In this document: in pieces, positions 10,728 through 21,451 of the stretch
Layout of the letters: each line of letters begins with the position of its first letter
Numbering within the stretch: position 1 is the stretch's first letter
Assembly (NCBI GenBank): GCA_002914845.1
Contig: JXTC01000191.1
Location: 475,795-539,794, forward strand
DNA length: 64,000 bases
Direction of reading: 5' to 3'
Origin: Trema orientale
Taxonomy: Eukaryota > Streptophyta > Magnoliopsida > Rosales > Cannabaceae
Made by a program: the position numbers and the translations under genes
The notes under the pieces: generated by a model
Database searches by the model: none
What the model was told of the DNA's origin: nothing
Seen by the model: the letters and a program-made list of their open reading frames with translations, nothing else

Positions 10728-11087
10728 GGATAAAATCACTTTTTTACCTTGTACTTTGACACTTTGTTCAATTTATACCTTATCTTTTGGTTATTATCAA
10801 TATTGACCCTTAAATTTGAAATCTGTTACAAATTTATACCTTGACTCTAATTTAGACCAGTTAATTTACCAAGATGCTATTTAAAAAATTGAAAATAAAC
10901 CATATAAAAAATGATCAGAGAATAAGTTTATTAAGTCGTTATGGTGAATTAACTACTCTAAATTGGTGCTAGGGTATAAATTTGTAACAAATTTCAAATC
11001 TAAGGGCCAATATTGATAATAACCAAAAGAAAAGATACAAATTGAACAAAGTGTCAAAGCACGAGCTATAAAAGTGATATTTTCCCT
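10728..11087. repeat. Foldback MITE, copy 1 (~105 bp terminal inverted repeats)
   Basis: The left arm (ACTTTGACACTTTGTTCAAT ... TTGGTTATTATCAATATTGA) is repeated as its reverse complement on the right (TTGATAATAACCAAAAG ... ATTGAACAAAGTGTCAAAG). The arms enclose about 140 bp of unique AT-rich DNA, with no coding capacity. The same arms appear around 11240-11519 and, split, at 50105-50225 and 60531-60605. Confidence 0.75.
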
Positions 11088-11237
11088 CCTATAATTCATT
11101 TAATTTTTAAAATAATGAGTATATAAAGCATAGGTGCTTTTTTTGTTTTATTTATCAATGGTGGAATTAAGTAGTTGGAAAATAAGAATAAAGACTAAAA
11201 AAAACATTGCACACAAATGGATAGAATGCATTTAAGA

Positions 11238-11519
11238 TTGTTCAATTTGAAATCTGTTACAAATTTATATCCTAATACGAATTTAGAATAGTTAATTTAC
11301 CAAGATACCATTTAAAAAATAGAAAATAAACCATATAAAAACTTCTCAGGGAAGAAGTTTATTAAATCATCATGATAAATTAACTTCTCTAAATTGGTGC
11401 TAGGGTTTAAATTTATAACAGATTTCAAATCTAAGAGTTAATGTCGATAATAACTAAAACATAAGGTATAAATTAAACAAAGTGTTAAAATACGAGGTAT
11501 AAAAGTGATACTTTTCCTA
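11238..11519. repeat. Foldback MITE, copy 2 (left arm shortened)
   Basis: Same core and right arm as copy 1, but the outer ~60 bp of the left arm are missing. The ~130 bp flank to the right of copy 1 (with ATAAAGCATAGGTGC and TTTATCAATGGTGGAAT) is also present to the right of copy 2. The whole ~431 bp unit was therefore duplicated in tandem. Confidence 0.75.
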
Positions 11520-12059
11520 CTATAATTTATTTAATTGTTAACATAACAAGTACATAAAGCATATATGCTTTTTCTGTTTTATTTATCAAAGATGGAATCA
11601 AGTATTTGGAAAATTAGAATAAAGATTAAAAAAAGAATTGGACAAGAATGATTATCTCCCATATGTCACATTTTGTAGAAATAAATAAAGCAAATAAGGC
11701 ACGTTAAAACACTTGCCCCTTCTATTATAAATAAAATAGAACATTCCAAAAAGAACTAATACATGGAATGTTACTAATAATTTAAGGATCAAAATAATGA
11801 AATACAAAGTCCAGGACCAAAATGAGACTTTTCCAATAATTTAGACCCAATGGTAGTCATTAATGCTTTTAACTATCTATGAGATACTATTTTCATCCAC
11901 TTTTTATTGGATGATCAAGCCATTGACCATCATACACTTCAAAACTTTGGATCTATTTACAAATCTCTCTCTTTGTGATTTTAATATCCTTTTTCCTAGT
12001 GCTAAAGCCTAAAACGGAAGTGTAGTAATAGTTTCTTGAATAGATAATCATACATACAT

Positions 12060-12366
12060 ACAAATAAAATAAATTATTTACTGCAATAAAAATCTTGATA
12101 TGTGACATTTTAAAATATAGCTTTACAAACTTTTAGTGGTATTTATGAATTTAGTAACATTTGTAATAACTGTTAGGGATATCTGTGACTAAAAGTCCTA
12201 ATGACATTTGAAATGTCACTAAATCCATTTTTTTCAGTAACATTTATCAAATGCTACAAATTTATATCAGTGGCACTTCTAAATTTCACTAAATTATTTA
12301 ACTTAGTAAATAAATAAAAATATAAGAGTGTAAAAGAAAGTATTAGTGGCATTTTAATATATTACT
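12060..12366. repeat. Short inverted motifs, possible DNA-transposon subterminal region
   Basis: Several short copies of AGTGGCATTT / AAATGTCACTA in both orientations occur within 250 bp, for example AATGACATTTGAAATGTCACT. Subterminal regions of CACTA or Mutator-like elements look like this, but no terminus or transposase was found. Between 11665 and 12060 nothing recognisable is present. Confidence 0.3.
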
Positions 12367-13957
12367 TGTCATGACCGGAAATCCAAAGTCGTGACTTTTA
12401 GTAATTTTAGATGAAAAAATAAGTAAATATTAGTTTTACGAAATTTAGGCGAAATCAGATATTAAATAATTTTGGTTTAGTCTTCAAATCATTATGAATT
12501 CTATAATCATTAAAATTTTTATTAGTATTTAAATACTTAAAAAAATGTCCATTAAAGTTCAAGAAAATTTCTAGCTATCTCATTTAGATACTCGTTGAGA
12601 AATCACAAGTTTTTAGTTAATTGAGTTAAACTGAAAACTTTAGTGCAATATCCAAAATAATTTACCAAGAATTAAGTTATCAACTTAAATACAAAATTAT
12701 CCTCATATATTCACTTACTAATTTTGGCTAAATAATTGAACAAGAAAAGGAAGTTAGTAGAGTATAAGCACCCACCAGGGAAGAGGAGTGGGAAAGCAAG
12801 TTCAAGCTATACAGTTTGTCTGACTACAAGAATTACTACCTTAAATAGATAAATACCTGAAAGTGCGAGAAGTAGAGGAGTGAGCATTCACATGCTCAGT
12901 AGTAATTCAATTACCTTTTTGAATAGATGCAATTTCTCAAATGTGCATAGCTAGTACCTTTAAATTGATTTATAAATGAAGTTTATAAAATAATTGATAT
13001 CTCGACTAATCTTATATTCAAAACTAAAACTAAATCTACATAATTATACATATTATAAATCAACTAAGTATGTAAGTGAACTCTCATCCTCCCATCACGA
13101 TCTAGTAATACCTCTGTAGCAGAGGTACCCAGCATCCTCATACTGTCCGTAGGTGTATCAGCCGAAAACCTGCGCAGAGGCCTAGGTCTTTCACCTAGTA
13201 CTGCAGTAACTCGCCAGCAATCTAAACTACCATGATGCAATAATGAAACTCAAGTGTATGATCCTATGGTATGTACAACATGTAACATGATATGTAATAA
13301 CCATGCAAAATCTTCGTCAAAGAATGCTTTAAAAATACCACTTGGCATTATTCAGGAATTTTCTGTAACATGGCCAATACACCACTCTATTACCCGATAA
13401 TCACAATTTAAAAAAATATGTATAAAATTCTACATAGTCTAATCTCAATATAATCCAATGTGTTTCAACAAATTATCAATAAATGTAAAATTCAAGATCT
13501 TTCATAAAATAATTATAATGCAATTATAAAGCAAAACAAGTATAAAACTAGGTAATTGAATCCCTACCTTAATTTGGTAGCTATACCAATATAACGTCGC
13601 TCGAAGAAAACTCTCATTGGTCACTTGGGTGCTCGAACAGTTGTTTCAGGATTCCGGTAAGCTCACTTGAAAAAGTGACTTTCCAACAGAGCCTCGGATT
13701 GAGAAACGGAGGTCACCACTGAATTCAAAGCACTAAAAAAAATGCTAGGTTAGATATATAATTTGTCAAAAGTGGGTCACGGGGCGGGACCCAGCCCGTG
13801 GTACGCAAAATAATACTATTCATGAGCCTCGTTTCTCGACCTCAGTAAATCCAAATTTGAAATCAGAATTCAGTTTCGAGATCTCGAGCATTAAACGGGC
13901 TTTAAATCCGATAATTACAAAAATGTCAGTTTCTTTTTAATTTTATGTTAAAAATGT
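12367..13957 (-). repeat. Reverse-oriented, truncated gypsy-type LTR (fragment C)
   Basis: Begins TGTCATGACCGGAAATCC, the reverse complement of the LTR end ...GGTCATGACA. On the minus strand it shares the family blocks ACCCACTTTTGACAAATTATATATCTAACCTAGC and the TCCTCCCATCACG tract with the LTRs at 5698-7628 and 51442-53506. It lacks the CT-rich and GC-rich LTR start. The right end abuts the truncated copia LTR at about 13957. Quoted blocks are matched with mismatches. Confidence 0.6.
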
Positions 13958-14136
13958 AGGAGAGATCCGAGCTACGTTGAAAAAGTCTTGTGTTCATTCT
14001 TAATTTTCCAATTGTTATTGCAACATATGCACTCGTCGTTGTAACAACTTTTCATACATGTGTTACAACATAATTAATTAATTACTAAGTTAATCAATTA
14101 ATTAATTATTTGGTTATACCTAAAATAGATCTTTTA
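13958..14136 (+). repeat. Truncated 5' LTR of the outer copia element
   Basis: The last ~180 bp match the end of the 3' LTR (45130-45311). Shared blocks are CTTGTATTCATTCTTAATTTT, GTTGTAACAACTTTTCATAC, the nested ATTAATTAATTA palindromes and TACCTAAAAYAGATCTTT. The end reads TTTTA rather than TTTCA. The missing ~1.2 kb was lost at the junction with fragment C. Confidence 0.8.
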
Positions 14137-14137
14137 A

Positions 14138-14149
14138 TTGGTATCAGAG
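14138..14149 (+). other. Primer binding site of the outer copia element
   Basis: TTGGTATCAGAG directly after the LTR, complementary to initiator Met-tRNA apart from the first base. Confidence 0.8.
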
Positions 14150-14205
14150 TAGAGTCACTTAAGTTTTAGTGAGATTTTGAGATTTTCTGATCTGTTTTTG
14201 TTAGT

Positions 14206-16060
14206 ATGTCTTTTCTCAATGAAAGAAGATCAATTTCTCGTCCACCATTACTAAATGGGACCAACTATCCTTATTGGAAGACCAAGATAAGAGCATTCAT
14301 CAGAGCACTTAACATTGAAACCTGGAGATTTATTCTTACAGGTTCGTCTCATCCTGTTGTCAAAGCTGATGATGAAATAATCTCCTTGAAATTTGAGATT
14401 GATGGGCCACCCAAGGATGATTTGCTGGCAAGTATAACACCAAAGCTCTACATGCCATTTTCAATGGGTGTGATATAGAGAAAATTAAGTTGATTTCTTC
14501 ATGTGAAACTACCAAAGAGGCATGGAAAATCCTTCAAACTCATTTTGAAGGCTCAAGTGATGTAAAACGTAATAAACTCACATCTCTTACAATTAGATTT
14601 GAGTAAATACATATGGAAGAAAATGAATCTTTATCTCAGTATTATACAAAACTATGTGATATTGCTAATAAATTGTTTGCTCTTGGTGAAAAGATTCCTA
14701 AGGCTATTATAATAAGAAAAATTGTTAGATCACTTCTTGATCGTTTTCAACCTAAGATCGTTGCAATTGAAGAGAGCTAAAATCTAGACATCACGAAGGT
14801 TAAAGACTTGATGAGCTCTTTTCGAGTATTTGAAATGAATCTAATGGTAAGAAAGAAGGAAAAATCTATTAATCTCAAATCCACATAAGAGAACGATAGA
14901 GTGTCAACTGAGGAAGAAGATGGCGACAAACTTGCTTTACTTAACAAAAATTTTAAAAAATTCTTCAGGAAAGTAGGCAAGAATTCTGGGTCTATTTCAT
15001 CCTCATGCAAATCAGGCAAGACCTCCTCTAAATCTTCTGATTCTTCTAACGAAAAAGGTGTGTAGTATAGAGAATGTCAAAGATTTGGGCATATACAATC
15101 TGAATGTGCAAACATTTTGAAAAAGAAGCCTAAATCCTTCGCATCAACTTAGAGTGATGAAGAATCTAAAGGCAGCCAAGAATGTGACAATAATGTAAGC
15201 AATCATGTTGCTTTTGTCAGTTCATTTTTTCCTAACCTTTGTCATGTGTAGGAAAAATCAGCTGTTTGTTATACAATCTTGAAAGTTGTGAATTCACTTG
15301 GTGATGCATATAAAGATCTGTATACTCAATGGGAACGTGTTTGTGCTAAAAACCGTGGTCTAGTAAAAACCAATTCTCTTTTGGTTGAGTTTAAAGAAAA
15401 TTCTTTTAAAAGAATTCAAGAATTGGAATTAATTGTTGACGACAACGAAAAAAGATTAAAAGAGGTTTTATGGAACTTGAAAGAACAATGAGATCTCTGA
15501 AAATATTTAATTCTGGTTCATCTGAGTTAGATTATATTTTGTCTTCTGGTAAGTTTTCTGGTGATATTACTGGACTTGGTTTTAAAGGTGAATGTTCAGT
15601 AACAAAAACTATTTTTGTAAAATAATTAGTTACTGCTCCTGCCAGAACACCTGTTATTGCAACAATAGGTTCGAAAAAAGTTTCAGCACCCATCAGCATA
15701 TAAGTTGTTGCAACAACAGGATCTCGAGCAACACTCAGAAGTGGTCTTAGTTTTTACTGTCTGTAGGACCAGCATGTAAATGCACCAAACCTGTTGCAAC
15801 AATAGATTCATTCATAACAAGCAAAGGTAAGAGATTCGTACACATTTGTCATTTTTGTGGTGTTAAAGGTCATATTCGACCTAGATGTTTTACCATGATG
15901 AGTTTTCTAGAAAACAATTATTTTTAAAAGTCATTTTTGGATTCTGCTCAAAGAAAAATTCCAAAACCAAAAATCGATTTAAAAAATAATACCAAAAAGA
16001 TATGGATAAGAAAGTCTGAGCTTAATTGTTTTGCTTCATTTACTTGTCTAAGAATTGGTG
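14206..16060 (+). pseudogene. gag of the outer Sirevirus-like copia element
   Basis: Begins MSFLNERRSISRPPLLNGTN. The PPLLNGTNYPYW block is the start of the UBN2-type copia Gag. A frameshift near 14440 and several stops break it. A first CCHC knuckle at 15065-15113 has lost its first Cys (Tyr). A second at 15847-15890 is intact (CHFCGVKGHIRPRC). Between them lies a coiled-coil-like Glu/Lys-rich part (15279-15491). In a live element Gag would form the cytoplasmic particle around the RNA. The closest relative in the window is the gag at 32361-33925 of the inner element. Confidence 0.75.
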
Positions 16061-16361
16061 CTACTGGCCTGTAGTATTTTGATAGTAGTTGTTCAAGGCA
16101 TATGACAGGTGACAAGTCCATCCTGACAAACTATAAAATTGTCACTGAAGGTATGGTGACATTTGGTGATTGTATGAGGGGAGAGTTTTTGGCATTGGAA
16201 CTCTCAGCATTGATGGTTTCATGAAACTGAAGATGGTGATGCATATAGAAGGTCTGAAGGCTAATTTGATTAGCATAAGTCAACTGTGTGACTTAAATTT
16301 GAACGTGCAATTGACTAACGAGAGGTGTCAAGTCTTATACATATTTCATTGGAATTGTTAC
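16061..16361 (+). pseudogene. Protease / pre-integrase part of the outer copia pol
   Basis: Contains FDSSCSRHMTG, corresponding to the copia protease active-site block DSGCSRHMTG with Gly changed to Ser. It is followed by the LKANLISISQLCDL block that leads to the pre-integrase region. The reading ends at the solo LTR inserted at 16362. The usual ~100-residue zinc-binding segment between this point and the integrase core is missing. Confidence 0.7.
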
Positions 16362-17918
16362 TGATAAGTGTATTTTACACTTGTCTTTACTATACTTTGG
16401 AGCTTATGAATCGCTCGTCTTTGAGCTCTTTTTATATGTTTTGTTATTTTTTAAGCATATTTCAGGAGAGAGATTGTTGAGTGCAAGTTTTTGTGCTTCG
16501 GAGTTAAATTAAATATAAATCAAGATATTTAAGTGACAAATTTGCACAGTAATGAGAGAAGACTAGTGATAGAGCATTTAGAGTAAAGTTAGAAGCGAGA
16601 CAAGACGGCGCTGTTTCACAGAAGATGTGGCGCTGCAACCAGAAAAACTTGGGGCTGCAGTCCTAAAAATATGGCGTCGCAACTCCAAAATCATGGGGTT
16701 GTAGCGCCAAACATACAAGGCCGCAATCCCAATCCCGTGGGGTTGCAGCCCCATTTTCTTGGCGTCGTGGTGCCAATTCCATGGGGCTGTAGCGCCAAGT
16801 TTGTGGCACCGCGACGCCAATCTTTGGCGCCGTAGTCTCGGCCTTGTGGTGCCGCAGTGCCATCTTCCTGCCAGCTATGGAGCCGCAGTGCCAAAAGGTT
16901 GCAGAAAACTGGGATTTTGCTTATGACGACTCCTCTATTTAAACTCTCTTGCTCTCATCTGAAGAAAGGAGGGGGGGACAAAAATCTTAGTAGCCAAAGG
17001 TTCCTAAGGCTATTCCAGGGAAGAAAACAACATCAAGAAGAGGATTCAAGAGGGGAAAATAAGATTGAAAAGCTTCAAAAAGAGTTTTTCTTACCTTTTG
17101 CTCTTGTCTTTCTCCTTTATTTTCTACAAATGAATATGTATCATTAGTGTTATATTTGTTTTGATTCATTTTGTAAGAACATGAGCTAAACTTGATTTCT
17201 AGGGAGATAATTGAACCTCTAATGTAATCCAACTATTTGGTTTTCCTCTATTATTCTTGACATCCATGGTTGAGTTGATTATTCTATCTTGAGTTTAATA
17301 CACCTATGTACTTGGCCATTAAATAGAGTTGTATTACGTAATCTATCAGAACTTGGGAAGGGGAATACAGGTTTAGACATATATAGAATAGCATAAGATC
17401 ACCTAGTGTAGGGTGAGCTTACATAGGATAGGAATATACCTATGTAACTTGTGCAACCTTCGTATGAGAATTACCAAACTTAATGAGTCTAATCAATTTA
17501 TGTTAGGAGTAACAGATTATCTTGTTTAGACATTTTCACTTTTGTCTTGGAAAAGAGTTGTAAATATATTAGGATTATTGATTGTCAATTCTAAAAAGAT
17601 AATTGTATTATGAGGAAAACAAATAGTTGGAGGAGTTAGAGGGTAGACTGCAACCCTAGGTCCCTTATTATTGCTTTAAGAATTATCTTTGGTTGCTTGC
17701 TTTCGATTAACTTTCTCACTTTTTATATTGTTATTTATTTTTCAGTTCTTACTCAGAACCATCAATTATTATTGTTTGGATAAATTAGGAACTAGTTTCA
17801 GTTAGTACTTAATATTTATGAATCATGTACTCTCCGTAGGATCGACACTCTCTTACTTCTATATTACTTATTGTGACCCGTATACTTGTGGTGTTTATGT
17901 GTTAGAAATAGCTCAACA
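16362..17918 (+). mobile_element. Solo LTR, probably of a gypsy-type element
   Basis: 1557 bp starting TGATAAGTGTATTTTACAC and ending GCTCAACA, flanked by the exact 5 bp duplication GTTAC (16357-16361 and 17919-17923). There is no interior coding DNA, primer site or second LTR inside, so this is a solo LTR left by LTR-LTR recombination. Positions 16610-16890 form a degenerate minisatellite of about 30 bp units, GGCGC(T/C)GCA-rich. It lies inside the integrase region of the outer copia element. Strand follows the LTR start wording and is tentative. Confidence 0.8.
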
Positions 17919-17923
17919 GTTAC

Positions 17924-18660
17924 ATATGGATCTGATGGTTCTTTTGCAAATAGCAAGTGTGACATGTAAATAATACATCTTTGTTTGTGTTAATGATTTC
18001 TCTAGTTTTACCTGGGTTACATTTTTTGGAGTAAAATATGATACTTTTGATGCTTCCAAGAGTCTATTTTTGAAACTGAGAAATGAGAAAAATTGTAACA
18101 TTGGCAAGATTGTGAGAATAAAAAGTGATCATGGAAAGGAATTTGAGAATTCTGTTTTTACTAAGTTTTGTGATGATCATGGTATTGCTCATGAGTTTTC
18201 TTCTCCTAAAACGCTATAACAAAATGGTATTGTGGAAAAAAAAAATTATACCTTACAGGAAGTGGCCTGTGTGATACTGAATAGTAAAAGATTACCAAAG
18301 AAGTTGTAGGCTGAGGCTATAAACACGACATTTCATACCATAAATCGTATTTATTTGAGACTAGGTACAAAAATGACACCATGTGAGATCTGGAAAGGAA
18401 TGAAACTCAATGTAAGTTACTTTCATGTCTTTGGTAGCACATGTTACATTTTGAATGATCGCAAACATTTGGGTAAGTTTGATACAAAAAATGATATTGG
18501 TGTATTTCTTGGTTACTCTAATAATAGTAGGGCATATCGTGTGTATAACATGAGAAGCCAAACCATTATGGAGTCTGCTAATATCGTTGTTGATGACTGT
18601 AGTGATTTTTCTCAATTTTCAAAGGAAGAAATTATAAGTTTTACTAATAAAACTGTTGAT
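17924..18660 (+). pseudogene. Integrase of the outer copia element
   Basis: Resumes with MDLM after the solo LTR. The core DDE positions can be followed: Asp in the block VNDFSSFTWV, Asp in IKSDHGKEFEN, and the glutamate of the block that normally reads NGVVERKNRT, here NGIVEKKNYT. Stops occur near 18219 and 18307. The C-terminal GKFDTKNDIGVFLGYSNNSRAYRVYN block is intact. The enzyme would insert element DNA into the host genome, but this copy is inactive. Confidence 0.8.
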
Positions 18661-19680
18661 TCAACGGAACCAGTTGTCACAACGACTGAATCTGCTGAGA
18701 AATCTGATGTTACAACAATAGAACCACATGCAGTATCTTCCAATCATGGAATTCCTGAATTATCCATGAAGGATGGTGAGTTTCTTGAGAATCTTTCTAG
18801 AAAAGAACCATCCTCCAGAGTGAAGAAAAATCACCCAACAAATCTCATTCTTGGTAAGCTTGATGATACCATGGTCACAAGGAAAAGTACGTAAATCTTG
18901 CTCAATATGTTTGTTTTGTTTCTACGGTTGAGTCTAAGAATGTCAAAGAGGCTTTGCTTGATGAGTTTTGGGTAAAGGCTATGCAAGAAGAGTTAGAACA
19001 ACTTTCTTATAATGATGTTTGGACTCTTGTTCTTAGACCTAATCATACAAATGTCACTGCCAAATGGATTTTTAAAAATAAGTCTGATCAATTTGGTAAT
19101 GTTGTGAGAAATAAAGCAAGATTGGTTGACCAGGGATATACGCAAACTGAGGGTATTGACTTTGATGAAATATTCGCTCCAGTGGCTAGATTAGAGTCTA
19201 TCAGATTACTTCTTGCAATAGCTTATATCATAGGTTTTAAATTATACCAAATGAATGTTGAAAGTGTTTTTTTGAATGGTATTTTGAATGAAGAAGCCTA
19301 TGTCAAACATTCCAAAGGATTTTAAGACCCACATTTGCATAATCATGTTTTCAAATTAAAAAAGGCATTATATGGGTTAAAGCAAGCTCCTCGTGATTGG
19401 TATGAGAGATTGACGATTTTCTTGATTGAAACAGGTTATAAGAAAGGGGGAGTGGACAAAACACTTTTTATCAAACACTTTGATTTAGGTATTATCATTG
19501 CTCAAGTATATATGAATGATATAATGTTTGGCTCTACCTCTAATTCTAAAGTACAGGAGTTTGTCCATCAAATGAAGCAAGAATTTAAGATTAGGAAGGC
19601 ATTTTCATTTCTCAAGCCAAGTATGCCAAGAACGTTGTTCCTAAGTTTGGACTTGATATAGCCAAACATTTTTGAACCCC
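18661..19680 (+). pseudogene. Reverse transcriptase of the outer copia element
   Basis: Contains the copia RT blocks: the KARLVDQGYTQTEGIDFDE region, FAPVARLESIRLLLA, and LKKALYGLKQAPRDWYERL. The catalytic YVDD is YMND at 19509-19520, so the first catalytic Asp is lost. A stop at about 19323 and a small deletion with frameshift near 19600 remove the stretch before the FISQAKYAKN block. Not functional. Confidence 0.8.
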
Positions 19681-20398
19681 CATGAGCACAACATGGAAGT
19701 TGACAAAAGATGAAGATGGGGTAAGTGTTGATCCAACATTGTACAGAAGCATTATAGGTAGTCTTCTTTACCTTACTACTAGTTATCCTGATATATGTTA
19801 TAGTATTAATGTGTGTGCAAGATACCAGAGTAATCCAAAGGAAGCTCATATTGCTGCTGTTAAGAGAATTATTTGCTATGTGAGTAGCACTCTTGATTAT
19901 GGTAATTCGTATTCTAGGGATACTAATGTGAATCTTGCAGGATATAGTGATGCGGACTAGGCAGGCAATGCAGATGACAGAAAGAGTGCGAGTGATGGTT
20001 GTTTCTACCTTAGAAACAACTTGGTTTCTTTGCATAGCAAGAAACAAAATTCGACTTCTTTGTCTATTGCTGAGGCTGAATACGTTGCTGTTGGAAATTG
20101 CTGTACATAACTTCTTTGGATGAAATAGATGCTTGCCAACTATGGCTTCAATATAAATGTTATGACTATATTTTGTGATAATACAAGTGCTATAAATATT
20201 TCGAAAAATCTAGTGCAATATTCTAGGACAAAGCACATAGATATCCGTCATCATTTTATAAGGGAATTGGTTGAGAATAAAACAATTTTTTTAGAATATA
20301 TTGAGACTGAAAAGTACATTGCAGACATTTTTACCAAAGCCCATGATTCTGTGAAATTTGATTCATTTAGGCAAGCCTTAGGAATCTGTTGTGTTTAA
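19681..20398 (+). pseudogene. RNase H end of the outer copia pol
   Basis: Shows IGSLLYL, CARYQSNPKEAH, GYSDAD, the AEAEYVAVG block, the CDNTSAI block and KHIDIRHHFIRE, ending at 20398. Stops break it near 19960 and 20110. This domain degrades the RNA strand during cDNA synthesis. It corresponds closely to 29081-29830 of the inner element. Confidence 0.8.
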
Positions 20399-21451
20399 GC
20401 TTTTTGTGTTTTATTTTTTCAGTTTCAGTCAAAATGTTTCTTATGAACAAAAAGATATTGATAGAGATAAAAATTTTATAAGGAATTTAGATAATGTTTT
20501 TTTTTTAATTTTTGTTATAAACTAGTTTAATTATTTTGAGTTGTTGTTATTTTGACATTAAAATCTCCAAGTTCTTAATTCTTGATGAATTTTCTGGATC
20601 GATTTTTAGCTGACCAACTTTGTTCTAATGATCTTTCGAAACCTAGTTGTGGAACAGGTCCTATGAATAGAAAGAGCTACATACTCTGAAGTGTAAAAGT
20701 TGTCCCTGAGTAATTTGGGCCTCTGTATCACTAATATGGAGAGAATAATTTACCACGGAAAAAGGCTACCTCAGAGATAGTGCGAAAGCTACTATCATGG
20801 GTACTTAAAATAAAGGCAGTAAATAATAATTAAAAAAAAAATCCCACCCATTGCATAAAAAGAAAAAACAGCTAGGAATTTTGAGAAAATTAAAAAAGGT
20901 AAGTCAGTTGATTTTTATCTAATTTATTCGTCTTGATTTTATAAATAAGGAGATTTATTTGCCAAAAATTTTAGCATTTTATTATAATTTTTTTTATTTT
21001 AGGAATAAAAATGATATAATCTTCTTCCTTATCCTCTTTTTATTGAAATTATATCTTGAGTTTATGAAAATATATTGGCCGAAATTATATTATTTCTATG
21101 TGTGCCACTTTTCTCTTTGTAAATATTAAAAAAAATGGGGCAAATTGTTTTTTGGAAAGTTTGCAATCTCATTTTTCTTTAATTGTAACATGTCAAAAAA
21201 CTTTCCTATTTTATTCCAATCAATCAGTTTCCTGATTTTGTCTTTGGAAAATCACCAAAAATTCTTATTTGAATTTTGAGATTCCTTAATTTGATGGTTG
21301 ATTGGTTCTATAAATGTGGATTAATTGAGAGAGTTAATTTTTAATCTAATTTATTTTCTCTCACTCATGCTCATTCTATCTTTGCTTCTGTCGTTTCTTC
21401 TTCTTCCTCTCTTCTTATTTTTGCCTTGAGTTCTAGATCTTTTTGTCAACA
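20399..21451 (+). other. Non-coding spacer between pol and ORF3 of the outer copia element
   Basis: About 1 kb, T-rich, with no open frame. It ends in a CT-rich stretch (TTCTTCTTCTTCCTCTC, ~21395) just before the ORF3 start. A spacer between pol and an extra 3' ORF is also present in the inner element (27610-29080). Confidence 0.6.

Noticed and set aside
14777..15019. Minus-strand open frame within the outer gag
   Set aside because: Shadow of the plus-strand gag, which shows clear Gag motifs in the other direction.
16578..16894. Overlapping Trp/His-rich minus-strand frames
   Set aside because: Produced by the 30 bp minisatellite in the solo LTR. Three frames are open at once, typical of tandem repeats.
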